Shown: positions 8,006-16,928 of the stretch, piece after piece
How positions within the stretch are numbered: the stretch's first letter is position 1
How the letters are laid out: every line of letters starts with the position of its first letter
Assembly: GCF_947493425.1 (NCBI RefSeq)
Contig: NZ_CANLRP010000001.1
Location: forward strand, 1 to 64,000
Direction: 5' to 3'
DNA: 64,000 nt
Source of the DNA: an uncultured Microscilla sp.
GTDB lineage: Bacteria > Bacteroidota > Bacteroidia > Cytophagales > Microscillaceae
Position numbers and translations under genes: made by a program
The notes under the pieces: model-generated
Databases searched by the model: none
What the model was told of the DNA's origin: nothing
Seen by the model: only the letters and a program-made list of their open reading frames with translations

Positions 8006-9307
8006 ATGATAAACAAGCACTTAACCCTGACTCTTTTGAGTCAATTATTGATATTGATATTTTTTGTCCAATGCACCCCAAACGTCGAGTCAAGGCAAAA
8101 CAACATTGCGCCAGTGTTTAAACAGGCCATTGCCAGGCAAGTACTCCACAACAATCTGTCAGATCATAAGCCTATGAAAAAAGCCGATAGTTTGGTCAAC
8201 GCTTATCTGGACACTTTTCAGCTTAAGGGAGCTTCGATGGCTATTGTCAAAGATGGGCAACTGGTATATGCCAAGGGGTATGGTTATGCCGATAAAGAAG
8301 CAGGGGTAAAAGTGCATCCAGGGCATAAGTTTCGCATTGCCAGTGTCTCGAAACTGGTGACAGCAGTAGCAGTAATGAAATTGATTGATGAAAAAAAACT
8401 GGCGTTGAATGATACCGTATTTGGCAAAGCAGGAATTTTGAACGATTCGCTCTATACCACAGCAGTAGACCAGCGGATGTACCAGATTACAGTCAGACAA
8501 TTGCTTAACCACACCGCAGGTTGGTGTCGTAAATGTGTGGGCGACCCCATATTCAGACCTTTAGAGGTAGCGCGTAAACTTGGTATTAAATCGCCTCCTT
8601 CTCTCAATGATGTAACCCGTTTTGTGTTTGCCCGGAAGCTATGGTATGCACCTGGGAGTCATTTTGGCTACTCTAACTATGGTTACGCTATTTTAGGCGA
8701 AGTTGTAGCCAAAATAGCCGGAGTATCTTATGAAAAATATGTGCAAGGTTTATTGGCAAAACTGGATATAAAAGGGATGAGGTTAAGCAAAAACCTATTA
8801 AAAGACCGCGCCCCACTGGAGGTAAAGTATTACGAGGGAAAAGATGTGCCTAAAGCTCGCTCAGTATATAACCCTCGTCAGAAAGTTTTGCGTATGTATG
8901 GAGGCAACAATCTGGATGCACTGGCAGGGGCGGGTGCCTGGATTGCCTCTCCGGTAGATTTAATGAAATTGGTTACTGCCATTGATGGGTTTGATAATGT
9001 GCCTGACATTTTGAGCAAAGACATTGTGCATCAAATGATGACCCCTGATGACGAAGAAGGGAAACAAGTGTTGGGTTGGCGTTGGTGCTCGCCACGTGGG
9101 TGTTGGCGCACTGGTAGCTTGGGTGGCTCAGATGCTGTAGTAACTACCTTGAAGAACGGTATTAGTTGGGCTTTTGTGACCAATACCAGTATTGACAGTA
9201 GGTCAGGAGTAAGGGAAATTTACGGAGTAATGGCACAAGTATTAAAGGCAACCAAAAGCCAGTTGCCTGATGTAAACTATTTTGGACTGAAGCCCCCACA
9301 AAAATAA
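8006..9307 (+). CDS. Beta-lactamase-fold serine hydrolase, lipoprotein
   Basis: A 433-residue member of the class C beta-lactamase/penicillin-binding-protein-like family (beta-lactamase pfam, MEROPS S12). The N-terminus LLILIFFVQC is a likely lipoprotein signal with Cys23. Catalytic motifs are SVSK (Ser113, Lys116), YSN (222-224), and a C-terminal TGSLGG in place of KTG. The phrases KFRIASVSKLVTAVAVM and LLNHTAGW are typical. Members include D-aminopeptidases, esterases and carboxypeptidases; substrate cannot be predicted. Two extra cysteines (HTAGWCRKC) near the active site could form a disulfide, suiting a periplasmic location. It is a single gene behind repeat X. Confidence 0.88.
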   Translation: MINKHLTLTLLSQLLILIFFVQCTPNVESRQNNIAPVFKQAIARQVLHNNLSDHKPMKKADSLVNAYLDTFQLKGASMAIVKDGQLVYAKGYGYADKEAGVKVHPGHKFRIASVSKLVTAVAVMKLIDEKKLALNDTVFGKAGILNDSLYTTAVDQRMYQITVRQLLNHTAGWCRKCVGDPIFRPLEVARKLGIKSPPSLNDVTRFVFARKLWYAPGSHFGYSNYGYAILGEVVAKIAGVSYEKYVQGLLAKLDIKGMRLSKNLLKDRAPLEVKYYEGKDVPKARSVYNPRQKVLRMYGGNNLDALAGAGAWIASPVDLMKLVTAIDGFDNVPDILSKDIVHQMMTPDDEEGKQVLGWRWCSPRGCWRTGSLGGSDAVVTTLKNGISWAFVTNTSIDSRSGVREIYGVMAQVLKATKSQLPDVNYFGLKPPQK

Positions 9308-9664
9308 CGGTTGGTTTGAGCGAGCATCAGAGAAGTAATGCCAGCTGGCAGTGTACACAGGATTAGATAATGCCCAAATGACAATACCATAAAAACCAGT
9401 ATTCAATAACCTGGATTGTTAAATTTGCTGATTTGGAAGCGTGTGAATAGTTTTTTGGCGTAAAGTGTTTATATACAGTTAGTTATGTTGGGAAGGGTGG
9501 CATCCTGTTGGGGCAAACAGGTAAACAGTATTACTTTACTTGATTTGCTACCATTACTCAGGTATGATTTTAGTTTATACCAGTAAAGCCTAATAGCCTG
9601 CAAAGGATATGGACTATTCACTAAAAAGCATTATATTTCCTGTATTATAAACAGAGAGACTCTT
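9308..9664. other. Intergenic region, no feature seen
   Basis: A 357-base spacer before the large sensor gene. I find no ORF, terminator with a T-run, or clear TAnnTTTG element. Confidence 0.4.
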
Positions 9665-12600
9665 ATGGCAAAGAAAGGTGAGAACAAAGAGATAAAAGTA
9701 ACTACACAGAAAAGCTCAAGTACTATACGGCAGCGGATTATTCGAAGCTTTGCAGTGCTTGCAGTGGTTATGGTGGTTTTTACTGCCGTAACACTCAACG
9801 AGTTAAATAAAATCTCTCGGATCAATGCCTACATCGACAATACCATTAACCCCACCAAAGTACATCTTCAGGCACTTAATGAAATGGTAAACCGCAGCTC
9901 TATATTTTTGCAGGTGTACATGATTTTTGAAAATAACAACCGAAAGGTAGAAGGCGATTATAAGCAAAAGCGAGCAAGCATCTGGAAAAAAGAAATCAAG
10001 CAAATTTATGATACACTGGCGGTGTATGAGCAAAAGTGGCAAAACCTGGACATGAAGCTCAAGTACCTCAACTTGCAAACCACCCTCCAAAAGCTCGAAA
10101 ACAGCCAGATTTTGATAGAAGAAGTAATAGCCAAGCGCAGCGATGACATTTATAACCTTGAGAACATAGAAAATCTGGCAAATCACCAAAACGATGTATT
10201 ACTTACCCCACAAACCAGCAGTCGGGAAGATGCTTTCAGTAAGAGGGTGTTACCTTTGATCAATCAAGTGCACAATGAAGTGCTAGAACTACAGGGTATT
10301 CAGAACCGAGAGCTGGAAATGAAACACGGGCAAATTGCTCACCTCTGGAATGTTTTCTGGATGTTGTTTGTAGCGCTTGGGGTGGTATTGTTTGTCATCA
10401 TGCTTTACCTGATCCGCGATTTGTCTCATAAAATTCTGCGGAATATTTATCAATTGCGTGACTATGTGCGCATGCTACGAAGGGGAGAACTGCCCAAATA
10501 CCTGAAGTCGCTGGAAGACGAAACCAGTGAGATTGTAGAAGAATTACAGTTGGTGACCTATCACTTGCAAAAAACAAAAGACTTTTCGTTGCAAATTGCT
10601 GATGGCAACCTGGAAAGCAAACTGGATGTTTTTGAGGAGCATAGCGAAATGGGCGAAGCATTTAATCAAATGCAAGAAGGGCTCAAACAGATTGCTATTA
10701 AAGACCAAGAGCGCAAGTGGGTAAACGAAGGTTTGACCAAGTTTAACAGCATTGTGCGTGAAAGTAGGCAAATACAAGACCTTGCCGATGAAGTAATATC
10801 AAACCTGGTAAAGTATCTTAATGCTAATCAGGGAGGTATATTTGTGCTCAATGACAAAGACTATGATGCTCCTTGTATGGAACTTACCTCGGTGTATGCC
10901 TTTGACCGTAAGCGTTTCCTGAAAAGGCAGATTTATTTGGGGCAAGGGCTTGCCGGGCAAAGCTGGCAGGAGAAAGATGCGGTATATTTGCAAGAGGTTC
11001 CTTCTGGATACACACTGGTAAACTCTGGGTTAGGCAGCGCCAACCCACGTAGTATTTTGGTCATTCCTATGATTGTAAACGAAGATGATGTGGTAGGCAT
11101 TATCGAACTGGCTTCTTTTCATTTGTTTAAGGATTATGAGATAGAATTTGTAAAAAAACTTGCTGAGAACATTGGTGCCAGCGTGACTACTCTTAAAAAT
11201 AACTATGAAGCTCAACTCCTGTTGAACGAAGCCCAGGAAACAGCCAAAAAATTAAAGCGAAAAGAAGAAGAAAGTGCCTTGAGTCTGCAAGAGTTGGTAA
11301 CTACTCAAGAAGAAATGAAAAAGAGCCAGGCAGAACTGACTGGTCAAATGACTGCCATTAATACTACGCTTGCCACGGCTGAGTTTGATATGCAAGGCAC
11401 CATTCTTAATGCCAATAATCTTTTTCTTGAGATGTTTGGTTATAGCATTTACGACATCAAAGACGGCCACCATTCTATTTTTGTTGACCCCAAAGAAGTA
11501 GACAAGCCCCGTTATAAAAAGTTTTGGCTGGAACTTCAGGAAGGTTTGCCCCAAACCGAAGAGTTTAAAAGAATTACCAAAGACGGACGTGAAATCTGGT
11601 TAAATGCTTCTTATACTCCTGTAAAAGATGTAAAAGGGCGCCCTTATAAAGTCATAGAGCTTGCCATAGATATTACTGAGCAAAAGCAGTTGAGTATGGA
11701 CTTTAAAGGAGAACTGGAGGCCATTAATAAAACCAACGCGGTGGTAGAATATGACACCGAGGGCTATATATCAAATGCGAATAATATCTTTTTACAGTTG
11801 ATGGGCTATCGTTTAAACGAAATTAAAGGTAAACACCACTCTGTACTGGTAGATACTAAAGACCCTGCCACGGTGCAGTATATGCAAGATTGGAAAAAGC
11901 TGGCCAGAGGCAAGAGCCTTACTGGAGAGTTCCAGTACATCAATAAGTCGGGCGAAAAAGTATGGGTGAGAAGTAGCTATAACCCTATCTTAGACTTGAA
12001 TGGGCAGCCTTATAAAATACTGAACTTTGCTCAGGATATAAACGATGTAAAGACGTATGAAACAGAGCTAAAAGAGAATGCTTCTATTTTGCAGAAACAA
12101 AAAACCGAGCTAGAGCAAAATCAGTTGGCTTTGACTGGACAAATGACTGCTATCAACACTGCACTTGCCACGGCAGAGTTTGACATGGAGGGTAACATAC
12201 TTGAAGTGAACAACATCTTTTTAGATGCGCTTAAATATAATGTATATGAGCTCAAAGAGCATAAAGATATTTTGCTGTTGGAAGAGGGAGCAGAGGATAT
12301 GGCAACTTATAAGAAGTTTTGGAGCGAGTTAAGAAGAGGCATTCCTCAAATAGGAGAGTTTAAGAGGGTAGCCAAAGACGGACAGGCTGTTTGGTTGAAC
12401 GCTACCTTTACCCCTGTAAAAGACATTACTGGAGTACCTTACAAGGTGATTCAACTGGCAACTGTGATTACCCAGCAAAAGGTTCAAAACATGGACTACG
12501 AAGGGCAAATGTCTGCCATTAACAAATCGAATCTGGTGATAGAGTTTGATATGAAAGGGTACATCTTGCATGCCAATCAGCGTTTTCTTGACCTGATGCA

Positions 12601-13036
12601 ATATAAATTGATAGAGTTGGTAAATAAAAATCACAATATTTTTGTAGATGATTTTACCAAAACCTCTGATGATTATAAAACTTTATGGGAAAAACTCTTT
12701 AATGGAGAGTACGTAAGTGGGCGTTTCAGAAGGGTAAAAAAAGATGGTACTGAAATATGGTTTAGTGGAACTTATAATCCAATATTTGATCTGAATGGAG
12801 AGCCTTACAAGATTGTAAAGTTTGCTCAAGACATTACAGAAGTGAAATATTTTGAAGTAAAAGCCCGCCAAAACACCCGAAAACTTAAGAAAAGAACCGA
12901 CGAATTGCTCAAAGCGAATAAAGCTATTGAAGAAATTCGAATGAGAGATCAGGCAAAAATTGAAGAAAAAGAGGAGGAAATAGCAAAGTTGAAGGCAAAA
13001 ATTGAAGAATTATCAAAAAATGATGGACATAACTAA
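9665..13036 (+). CDS. Membrane HAMP-GAF-4xPAS sensor without output domain
   Basis: A 1123-residue sensor. Residues about 27-45 and 226-250 are membrane helices bracketing a helical periplasmic domain. A HAMP-like linker (about 250-345) is followed by a GAF domain (about 351-515), a coiled coil, and four PAS domains with PAC motifs (about 560-680, 678-800, 822-940, 943-1062). PAS1 resembles PAS3 (both MTAINT-LATAEFDM) and PAS2 resembles PAS4, so a two-PAS unit was duplicated. The C-terminal 60 residues are a charged coiled coil. No histidine kinase, GGDEF, SpoIIE or chemoreceptor signalling domain is present. It probably works by protein contact with a partner encoded elsewhere. Confidence 0.85.
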   Translation: MAKKGENKEIKVTTQKSSSTIRQRIIRSFAVLAVVMVVFTAVTLNELNKISRINAYIDNTINPTKVHLQALNEMVNRSSIFLQVYMIFENNNRKVEGDYKQKRASIWKKEIKQIYDTLAVYEQKWQNLDMKLKYLNLQTTLQKLENSQILIEEVIAKRSDDIYNLENIENLANHQNDVLLTPQTSSREDAFSKRVLPLINQVHNEVLELQGIQNRELEMKHGQIAHLWNVFWMLFVALGVVLFVIMLYLIRDLSHKILRNIYQLRDYVRMLRRGELPKYLKSLEDETSEIVEELQLVTYHLQKTKDFSLQIADGNLESKLDVFEEHSEMGEAFNQMQEGLKQIAIKDQERKWVNEGLTKFNSIVRESRQIQDLADEVISNLVKYLNANQGGIFVLNDKDYDAPCMELTSVYAFDRKRFLKRQIYLGQGLAGQSWQEKDAVYLQEVPSGYTLVNSGLGSANPRSILVIPMIVNEDDVVGIIELASFHLFKDYEIEFVKKLAENIGASVTTLKNNYEAQLLLNEAQETAKKLKRKEEESALSLQELVTTQEEMKKSQAELTGQMTAINTTLATAEFDMQGTILNANNLFLEMFGYSIYDIKDGHHSIFVDPKEVDKPRYKKFWLELQEGLPQTEEFKRITKDGREIWLNASYTPVKDVKGRPYKVIELAIDITEQKQLSMDFKGELEAINKTNAVVEYDTEGYISNANNIFLQLMGYRLNEIKGKHHSVLVDTKDPATVQYMQDWKKLARGKSLTGEFQYINKSGEKVWVRSSYNPILDLNGQPYKILNFAQDINDVKTYETELKENASILQKQKTELEQNQLALTGQMTAINTALATAEFDMEGNILEVNNIFLDALKYNVYELKEHKDILLLEEGAEDMATYKKFWSELRRGIPQIGEFKRVAKDGQAVWLNATFTPVKDITGVPYKVIQLATVITQQKVQNMDYEGQMSAINKSNLVIEFDMKGYILHANQRFLDLMQYKLIELVNKNHNIFVDDFTKTSDDYKTLWEKLFNGEYVSGRFRRVKKDGTEIWFSGTYNPIFDLNGEPYKIVKFAQDITEVKYFEVKARQNTRKLKKRTDELLKANKAIEEIRMRDQAKIEEKEEEIAKLKAKIEELSKNDGHN

Positions 13037-13133
13037 GGCTTTTTGTTAGATTTGCGCCCCATTTTGGGCTCATTCTATGCTTATTTATCAACAAATTATT
13101 ATTTATTAGCATTGTTAATTGAGTCCTTATTAC

Positions 13134-13141
13134 TAACTTTG
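13134..13141 (+). promoter_or_regulatory. TAnnTTTG promoter of TPR gene
   Basis: TAACTTTG matches the -7 consensus, with TTG at 13112-13114 (19-base spacing) as the -33 element. The leader to the ATG at 13169 would be about 20 bases. Confidence 0.65.
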
Positions 13142-13168
13142 CATTTCAAAAAAGAAACGTGTTGAGTA

Positions 13169-13936
13169 ATGGCTGGAAATAAAAGACCCAACAGAAAAGG
13201 AAAACCTTCTACTAACAAAGGTAAAAAAGAGCTCCATACACAAGAAGGAGACACTACTACTCAAATATTTGAGAACCTGGAAAGTGCAGATACTTTGCAG
13301 GAACGCTTGCTAGGAACAGAAACTTTCCTCAAGAGAAACCAACGTATCATTACTATAGTGCTCGGTGTATTGGTTGTAGCAGTAGCTGGCTATCTTGTAA
13401 TGAACTACCTGCAAGGCGAAAAGGAAAGAAAAGCTCAAGAAGAAATCTTCTTTGCTCAACGATATTATGAAATAGACTCCTTGAACCGTGTAGTGAATGG
13501 TTTTGGAACCAGACCTGGTGCCAAGGCTATCAACGAAGACTACTCTGGCACCAAAGCCGGAAACCTTGCGGCTTTTTATACAGGCGTAGCTTACCTTAAG
13601 CAAGGCAAATTTCAAGAAGCAGTCAACTATCTAGAGGAGTTCAGTACTTCAGATTTATTGGTGCAAGCCCGTGCCTATTCATTAGTCGCTGATGCCTACC
13701 AAGAGTTGAAACAGTATGACAAGGCTATTTTGAACTACAAAAAAGCTATAGATCATGAACCAAATAAGTTTTTTACCCCTCCTTATCTAATGAAGTTAGC
13801 ACTTGTATATGAGTTGCAAAATAAACCCAAAGCAGCAATCGCTACTTATGAGCGTTTATTGAAGGATTACCCAAACGCCTCAGATGCAAACAATGCCAAG
13901 AAATACAAGGGCAAGCTTTTAGCTCAGAAAAAATAG
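13169..13936 (+). CDS. Membrane-anchored TPR protein
   Basis: A 255-residue protein. A basic, Thr-rich N-terminal tail of about 60 residues precedes one membrane helix (about 62-82, IITIVLGVLVVAVAGYLVM). The rest (about 115-250) is tetratricopeptide repeats, with AAFYTGVAYLKQGKFQEAVN and AYQELKQYDKAILNYKKAI as clear TPR units. The arrangement resembles YfgM/ancillary SecYEG translocon subunits in being N-terminal TM plus C-terminal TPR, and Bacteroidota homologues are usually just called tetratricopeptide repeat proteins. A chaperone or scaffolding role in the periplasm is likely. It lies just upstream of ribH but is separated by a terminator. Confidence 0.85.
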   Translation: MAGNKRPNRKGKPSTNKGKKELHTQEGDTTTQIFENLESADTLQERLLGTETFLKRNQRIITIVLGVLVVAVAGYLVMNYLQGEKERKAQEEIFFAQRYYEIDSLNRVVNGFGTRPGAKAINEDYSGTKAGNLAAFYTGVAYLKQGKFQEAVNYLEEFSTSDLLVQARAYSLVADAYQELKQYDKAILNYKKAIDHEPNKFFTPPYLMKLALVYELQNKPKAAIATYERLLKDYPNASDANNAKKYKGKLLAQKK

Positions 13937-13958
13937 GGAGAGATATAATTATTACCTT

Positions 13959-13999
13959 AAAAAGGTTGAAAGGTATCATCTACCTCTCAACCTTTTTTT
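13959..13999 (+). terminator. Intrinsic terminator after TPR gene
   Basis: Arms AAAAAGGTTGA and TCAACCTTTTT surround a 17-base loop and end in a T-run, between the TPR gene and ribH. Confidence 0.85.
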
Positions 14000-14043
14000 G
14001 TTTATATACACATCTGTTTTCCTGAATTTAAGAAATAATAAGC

Positions 14044-14520
14044 ATGGCATCATCTTTAAAAAACTTGAGTGAATACTCTCAAAAAAATTTGAGTGACATT
14101 AGCAATAAGCGTTTTGCCATTGTAGTGGCAGAGTGGAATGAAGAAGTAACAGGAGCATTGCTGGACGGAGCAATAGCTACTTTGACTAAAGAAGGAGCTA
14201 AAGACGATCATATTGTGGTAAAAACTGTACCTGGTAGCTTTGAGCTAACCCTGGGAGCACAGTGGATGGCACAAGACCCTAAAATAGATGCGGTGATATG
14301 TATAGGCTGCATTATTCAGGGCGAAACACGACATTTTGACTTTATTTCTCAGGCGGTGGCTACTGGCATTACCGATGTATCGCTGAAGTACGGCAAACCC
14401 GTGATTTTTGGGGTGCTTACTCCTGATACTCAGCAACAGGCTTTAGACCGGGCAGGTGGCAAACACGGAAATAAAGGCGATGAAGCGGCAATTACAGCCA
14501 TCAAAATGTTAGGGTTTTAG
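14044..14520 (+). CDS. ribH: 6,7-dimethyl-8-ribityllumazine synthase
   Basis: A 158-residue lumazine synthase, normal length. It condenses 5-amino-6-ribitylamino-uracil with 3,4-dihydroxy-2-butanone 4-phosphate in riboflavin synthesis. Diagnostic motifs: RFAIVVAEWNEEVTGALLDG near the N-terminus (substrate-binding aromatic W), VPGSFELTLGAQWMA, CIGCIIQGETRHFDFI with the catalytic His, and GVLTPDTQQQALDRAG. No other rib gene lies here, and no FMN riboswitch is evident in the 50 bases upstream. It lies 79 bases ahead of the aspartate kinase gene. Confidence 0.95.
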   Translation: MASSLKNLSEYSQKNLSDISNKRFAIVVAEWNEEVTGALLDGAIATLTKEGAKDDHIVVKTVPGSFELTLGAQWMAQDPKIDAVICIGCIIQGETRHFDFISQAVATGITDVSLKYGKPVIFGVLTPDTQQQALDRAGGKHGNKGDEAAITAIKMLGF

Positions 14521-14599
14521 AACAGCAATTTAATTATGGGGCTATTTGCCCCGTAAATCTCAAATACACTTCAAACCTTTAAAATAAAAACACACAGAA

Positions 14600-15928
14600 A
14601 TGAAAGTGCTTAAATTTGGAGGCACTTCGGTAGGAAAACCGGAGCGCATGCGCCACATTGCTCAGTTGATTAATAACTCAGATAAGCAAGTAGTGGTACT
14701 TTCGGCATTGTCGGGTACAACCAATAGTTTGGTAAATATTGCCAATCATTTGACTTACGGGCGAAATAAGGAAGCCCTGGAAGAAATTGAGCAGCTACGA
14801 AAACACTACGAAGCTTTTATCAAGGAGTTGTATAAACAGGACAAGACTTACCAGAAGGGGCTCCAAATTGTTTCGGCGCATTTCGGTTTTATAGAAACCA
14901 TCATAGAGATGGAAGGAGCTGGTTTTACGCTCAAAAAAGAAAGAGAATTACTTGCACAAGGCGAATTGTTGTCTACCAAGTTGTTTCAAAACTACCTGAA
15001 TGAAGTCAACGTTCCAGCCGTGTTGTTGTCAGCGCTTGATTTTATGCGCATCGACGAATACAACGAACCTCGTTTGGGCGTGATTGAGCAAAAACTCAAA
15101 GAAATAATCGCACGATACCCACAAGATACGCTATTTATTACCCAAGGATATATATGCAAAAATGCCAACAATGAAGTAGACAACCTTAAGCGGGGTGGCA
15201 GTGATTTTACCGCGTCGTTGTTGGGGGCTGCATTGCGGGCTGCCGAAATACAAATATGGACAGACATTGACGGGATGCATAACAATGACCCCCGCATTGT
15301 AGAAAAGACTTTTCCTATAGCTGAGCTATCGTTTGAAGAAGCCGCAGAGTTGGCTTATTTTGGGGCAAAAATTTTACACCCAGCTACCATTCATCCGGCA
15401 AAAAAATACAATATTCCGGTACGACTCAAAAACACCATGCAACCAGAGGCAGAAGGAACCATTATCAGAAATATTCCGGATGAAGAGGAACAGGTAAAGG
15501 CAGTTGCAGCAAAAGATGGCATAGTGGCAATCAAAATTAAGTCGAGCCGAATGCTGTTGGCTTATGGTTTTTTACGCAAAATATTTGAGGTGTTTGAGCA
15601 ATACAAAACACCTATTGACATGATTACCACCTCAGAAGTGGCAGTATCTATTACCATCGATGATGACACTTTTTTGCACGAAATAACTGAGGAAATCAAG
15701 AAAATAGCCACTATAGAAGTAGACGAAAACCAAAGCATTGTGTGTGTGGTGGGTTATTTTCCTTTCAATAGGGGAGGGCTTGCCGTAGAGGTATTCGAAG
15801 CAGTAAAAGGCATTCCTGTTCACATGATTTCTTATGGTGCCAGTTCGCACAACATTTCGTTATTGATAGACACTCAAGACAAAGAAGCATTTTTGACTGC
15901 GTTGAATAACAATTTGTTTTTGAAATAG
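14600..15928 (+). CDS. lysC: Aspartate kinase, monofunctional
   Basis: A 442-residue aspartokinase (EC 2.7.2.4), first step of the aspartate pathway to Lys, Thr, Met and diaminopimelate. The N-terminus MKVLKFGGTSVG is the kinase signature; KRGGSDFTASLLGAALRA and EIQIWTDIDGMHNNDPRIV supply Asp- and ATP-binding residues. The C-terminal 130 residues hold two ACT regulatory domains (VVGYFPFNRGG..., SYGASSHNISLLI). No homoserine dehydrogenase domain is fused. The class with a standalone enzyme of this length in Bacteroidota is usually the lysine-sensitive type, but the inhibitor cannot be read from sequence. A terminator follows. Confidence 0.95.
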   Translation: MKVLKFGGTSVGKPERMRHIAQLINNSDKQVVVLSALSGTTNSLVNIANHLTYGRNKEALEEIEQLRKHYEAFIKELYKQDKTYQKGLQIVSAHFGFIETIIEMEGAGFTLKKERELLAQGELLSTKLFQNYLNEVNVPAVLLSALDFMRIDEYNEPRLGVIEQKLKEIIARYPQDTLFITQGYICKNANNEVDNLKRGGSDFTASLLGAALRAAEIQIWTDIDGMHNNDPRIVEKTFPIAELSFEEAAELAYFGAKILHPATIHPAKKYNIPVRLKNTMQPEAEGTIIRNIPDEEEQVKAVAAKDGIVAIKIKSSRMLLAYGFLRKIFEVFEQYKTPIDMITTSEVAVSITIDDDTFLHEITEEIKKIATIEVDENQSIVCVVGYFPFNRGGLAVEVFEAVKGIPVHMISYGASSHNISLLIDTQDKEAFLTALNNNLFLK

Positions 15929-15941
15929 CATAATTCAAACT

Positions 15942-15980
15942 AAAAAAAGCTTCAGGGATTTACTTTCTGAAGCTTTTTTT
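15942..15980 (+). terminator. Intrinsic terminator of aspartate kinase
   Basis: Arms AAAAAAGCTTCAG and CTGAAGCTTTTTTT with an 11-base loop give a strong intrinsic terminator 14 bases after the stop. Confidence 0.9.
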
Positions 15981-16016
15981 ATGCCTGCTCTCAAACAAAG
16001 TTTGTTTTCGCTCTTA

Positions 16017-16175
16017 GGAATTGTTCAAAAATAAATTTACACTCTGAGGGGTGATTTTTCGCCTTGATACTTCGTTATTTTTATTACCCGTAGCGCTGCT
16101 ATGGGCGCAAAAAATAGCCTCGTCTCAAAACAAAACCTCTACCTCAAGAATGGTAATTTAATTTCTCACCATTCC
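16017..16175 (+). mobile_element. Miniature element A, copy 1 (composite left half)
   Basis: A 159-bp element with no ORF. Its left end GGAATTGTTCAAAAATAAAT and the reverse complement of its right end, GGAATGGTGAGAAATTAAAT, match at 15 of 20 positions. It is bounded by TTA at 16014-16016 and 16176-16178. A near-identical copy lies at 43474-43632 and another at 58586-58744, each with one difference from the next. It has an internal palindrome around CCGTAGCGCTGCTATGGG. It is non-autonomous; the transposase must be encoded elsewhere. Confidence 0.85.
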
Positions 16176-16178
16176 TTA

Positions 16179-16371
16179 GGAATGGTGTAAAAATAAATTT
16201 CTATAGTAACGCTAAAATATTTTGTTGCTAGACGAGGTACGGCAATATCCAGTGGATATTGAGCGAGCTTGAGGGATGGTCGGCTAATAGCATCGCTATT
16301 CGGCTATTTTTTAACAAAGTATAGCAACAAAAGATGAGGTTAAGAATGCGTATTTATTTTGGTACCATTCC
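16179..16371 (+). mobile_element. Miniature element B, copy 1 (composite right half)
   Basis: A 193-bp element sharing end sequences with A but with a different interior. The left end GGAATGGTGTAAAAATAAAT and reverse-complemented right end GGAATGGTACCAAAATAAAT match at 17 of 20 positions. TTA flanks it at 16176-16178 and 16372-16374. The second TTA is, on the minus strand, the TAA stop codon of the adjoining gene. Copy 2 (43636-43828) differs at only four positions. Confidence 0.85.
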
Positions 16372-16923
16372 TTAGTCTTGGCTTAAGTCGTTGGCCTTGG
16401 AAATTGCCCCAAGGTTTTCCCAAAAAACTAATTTGACACCTTTCTTTTTAAATTTTACCATAATGATAGCCACTTGCTTGTGCTGAAAAAGGTAAATATT
16501 CTTTGGGCGCTTCTTAGCAATGGCGTACAGGTCTGGAAAGCGTCCAAACTCTCGGTTTTTGTCTCCAAACCCTTTTTCTTTGAGATCCTGAGGTATAGGT
16601 TTAATTTTATCGAGGTGTTTGTCTATGATCAACTTAAGGTTGTGGGCGTTATAGCCAAAATCATGGGGTTGATCTTTTTTGTTTTTGATTCCTTCTATAA
16701 TCATATCACCTATGGTATGATCTTGACCTTTGGGTGTGTCTGATAAGTGTTTTACACTTCCTTGGTAAAGGTAGTTTTTGAGCTTGTCAAACTGTTGGGT
16801 TTCCACAAGTTGATAAATCTTCTTGAGTAGTTTTGCTGGAGTTTTTGCCTTGCTTTGGGCTTTTATACCTGTACTACCTACAAATGCAAGTAATAAAACA
16901 ACATAGTAATATTTCATTTTCAT
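16372..16923 (-). CDS. Exported protein, tandem paralogue 3
   Basis: A 183-residue exported protein, the last of three paralogues in a row (with 16929-17504 and 17612-18175). All share a signal peptide, then KTPxKLLKxIYxLxExxxxDKLKxxLY, a GxMxxExIxxxK segment, YNAxxLKLIIDKxxDKI, and a C-terminal FPDLxxIxxxRPxxIYxFxHKxxxIxMxKxxKKxxxLVFWExL. The repeating pattern suggests a compact alpha-beta domain of about 160 residues; I know no family name. It begins five bases after the preceding paralogue. Its TAA stop coincides with the target triplet of the inserted element B, so the element sits exactly at the end of the reading frame. Confidence 0.7.
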   Translation of the reverse strand: MKMKYYYVVLLLAFVGSTGIKAQSKAKTPAKLLKKIYQLVETQQFDKLKNYLYQGSVKHLSDTPKGQDHTIGDMIIEGIKNKKDQPHDFGYNAHNLKLIIDKHLDKIKPIPQDLKEKGFGDKNREFGRFPDLYAIAKKRPKNIYLFQHKQVAIIMVKFKKKGVKLVFWENLGAISKANDLSQD

Positions 16924-16928
16924 GATGG

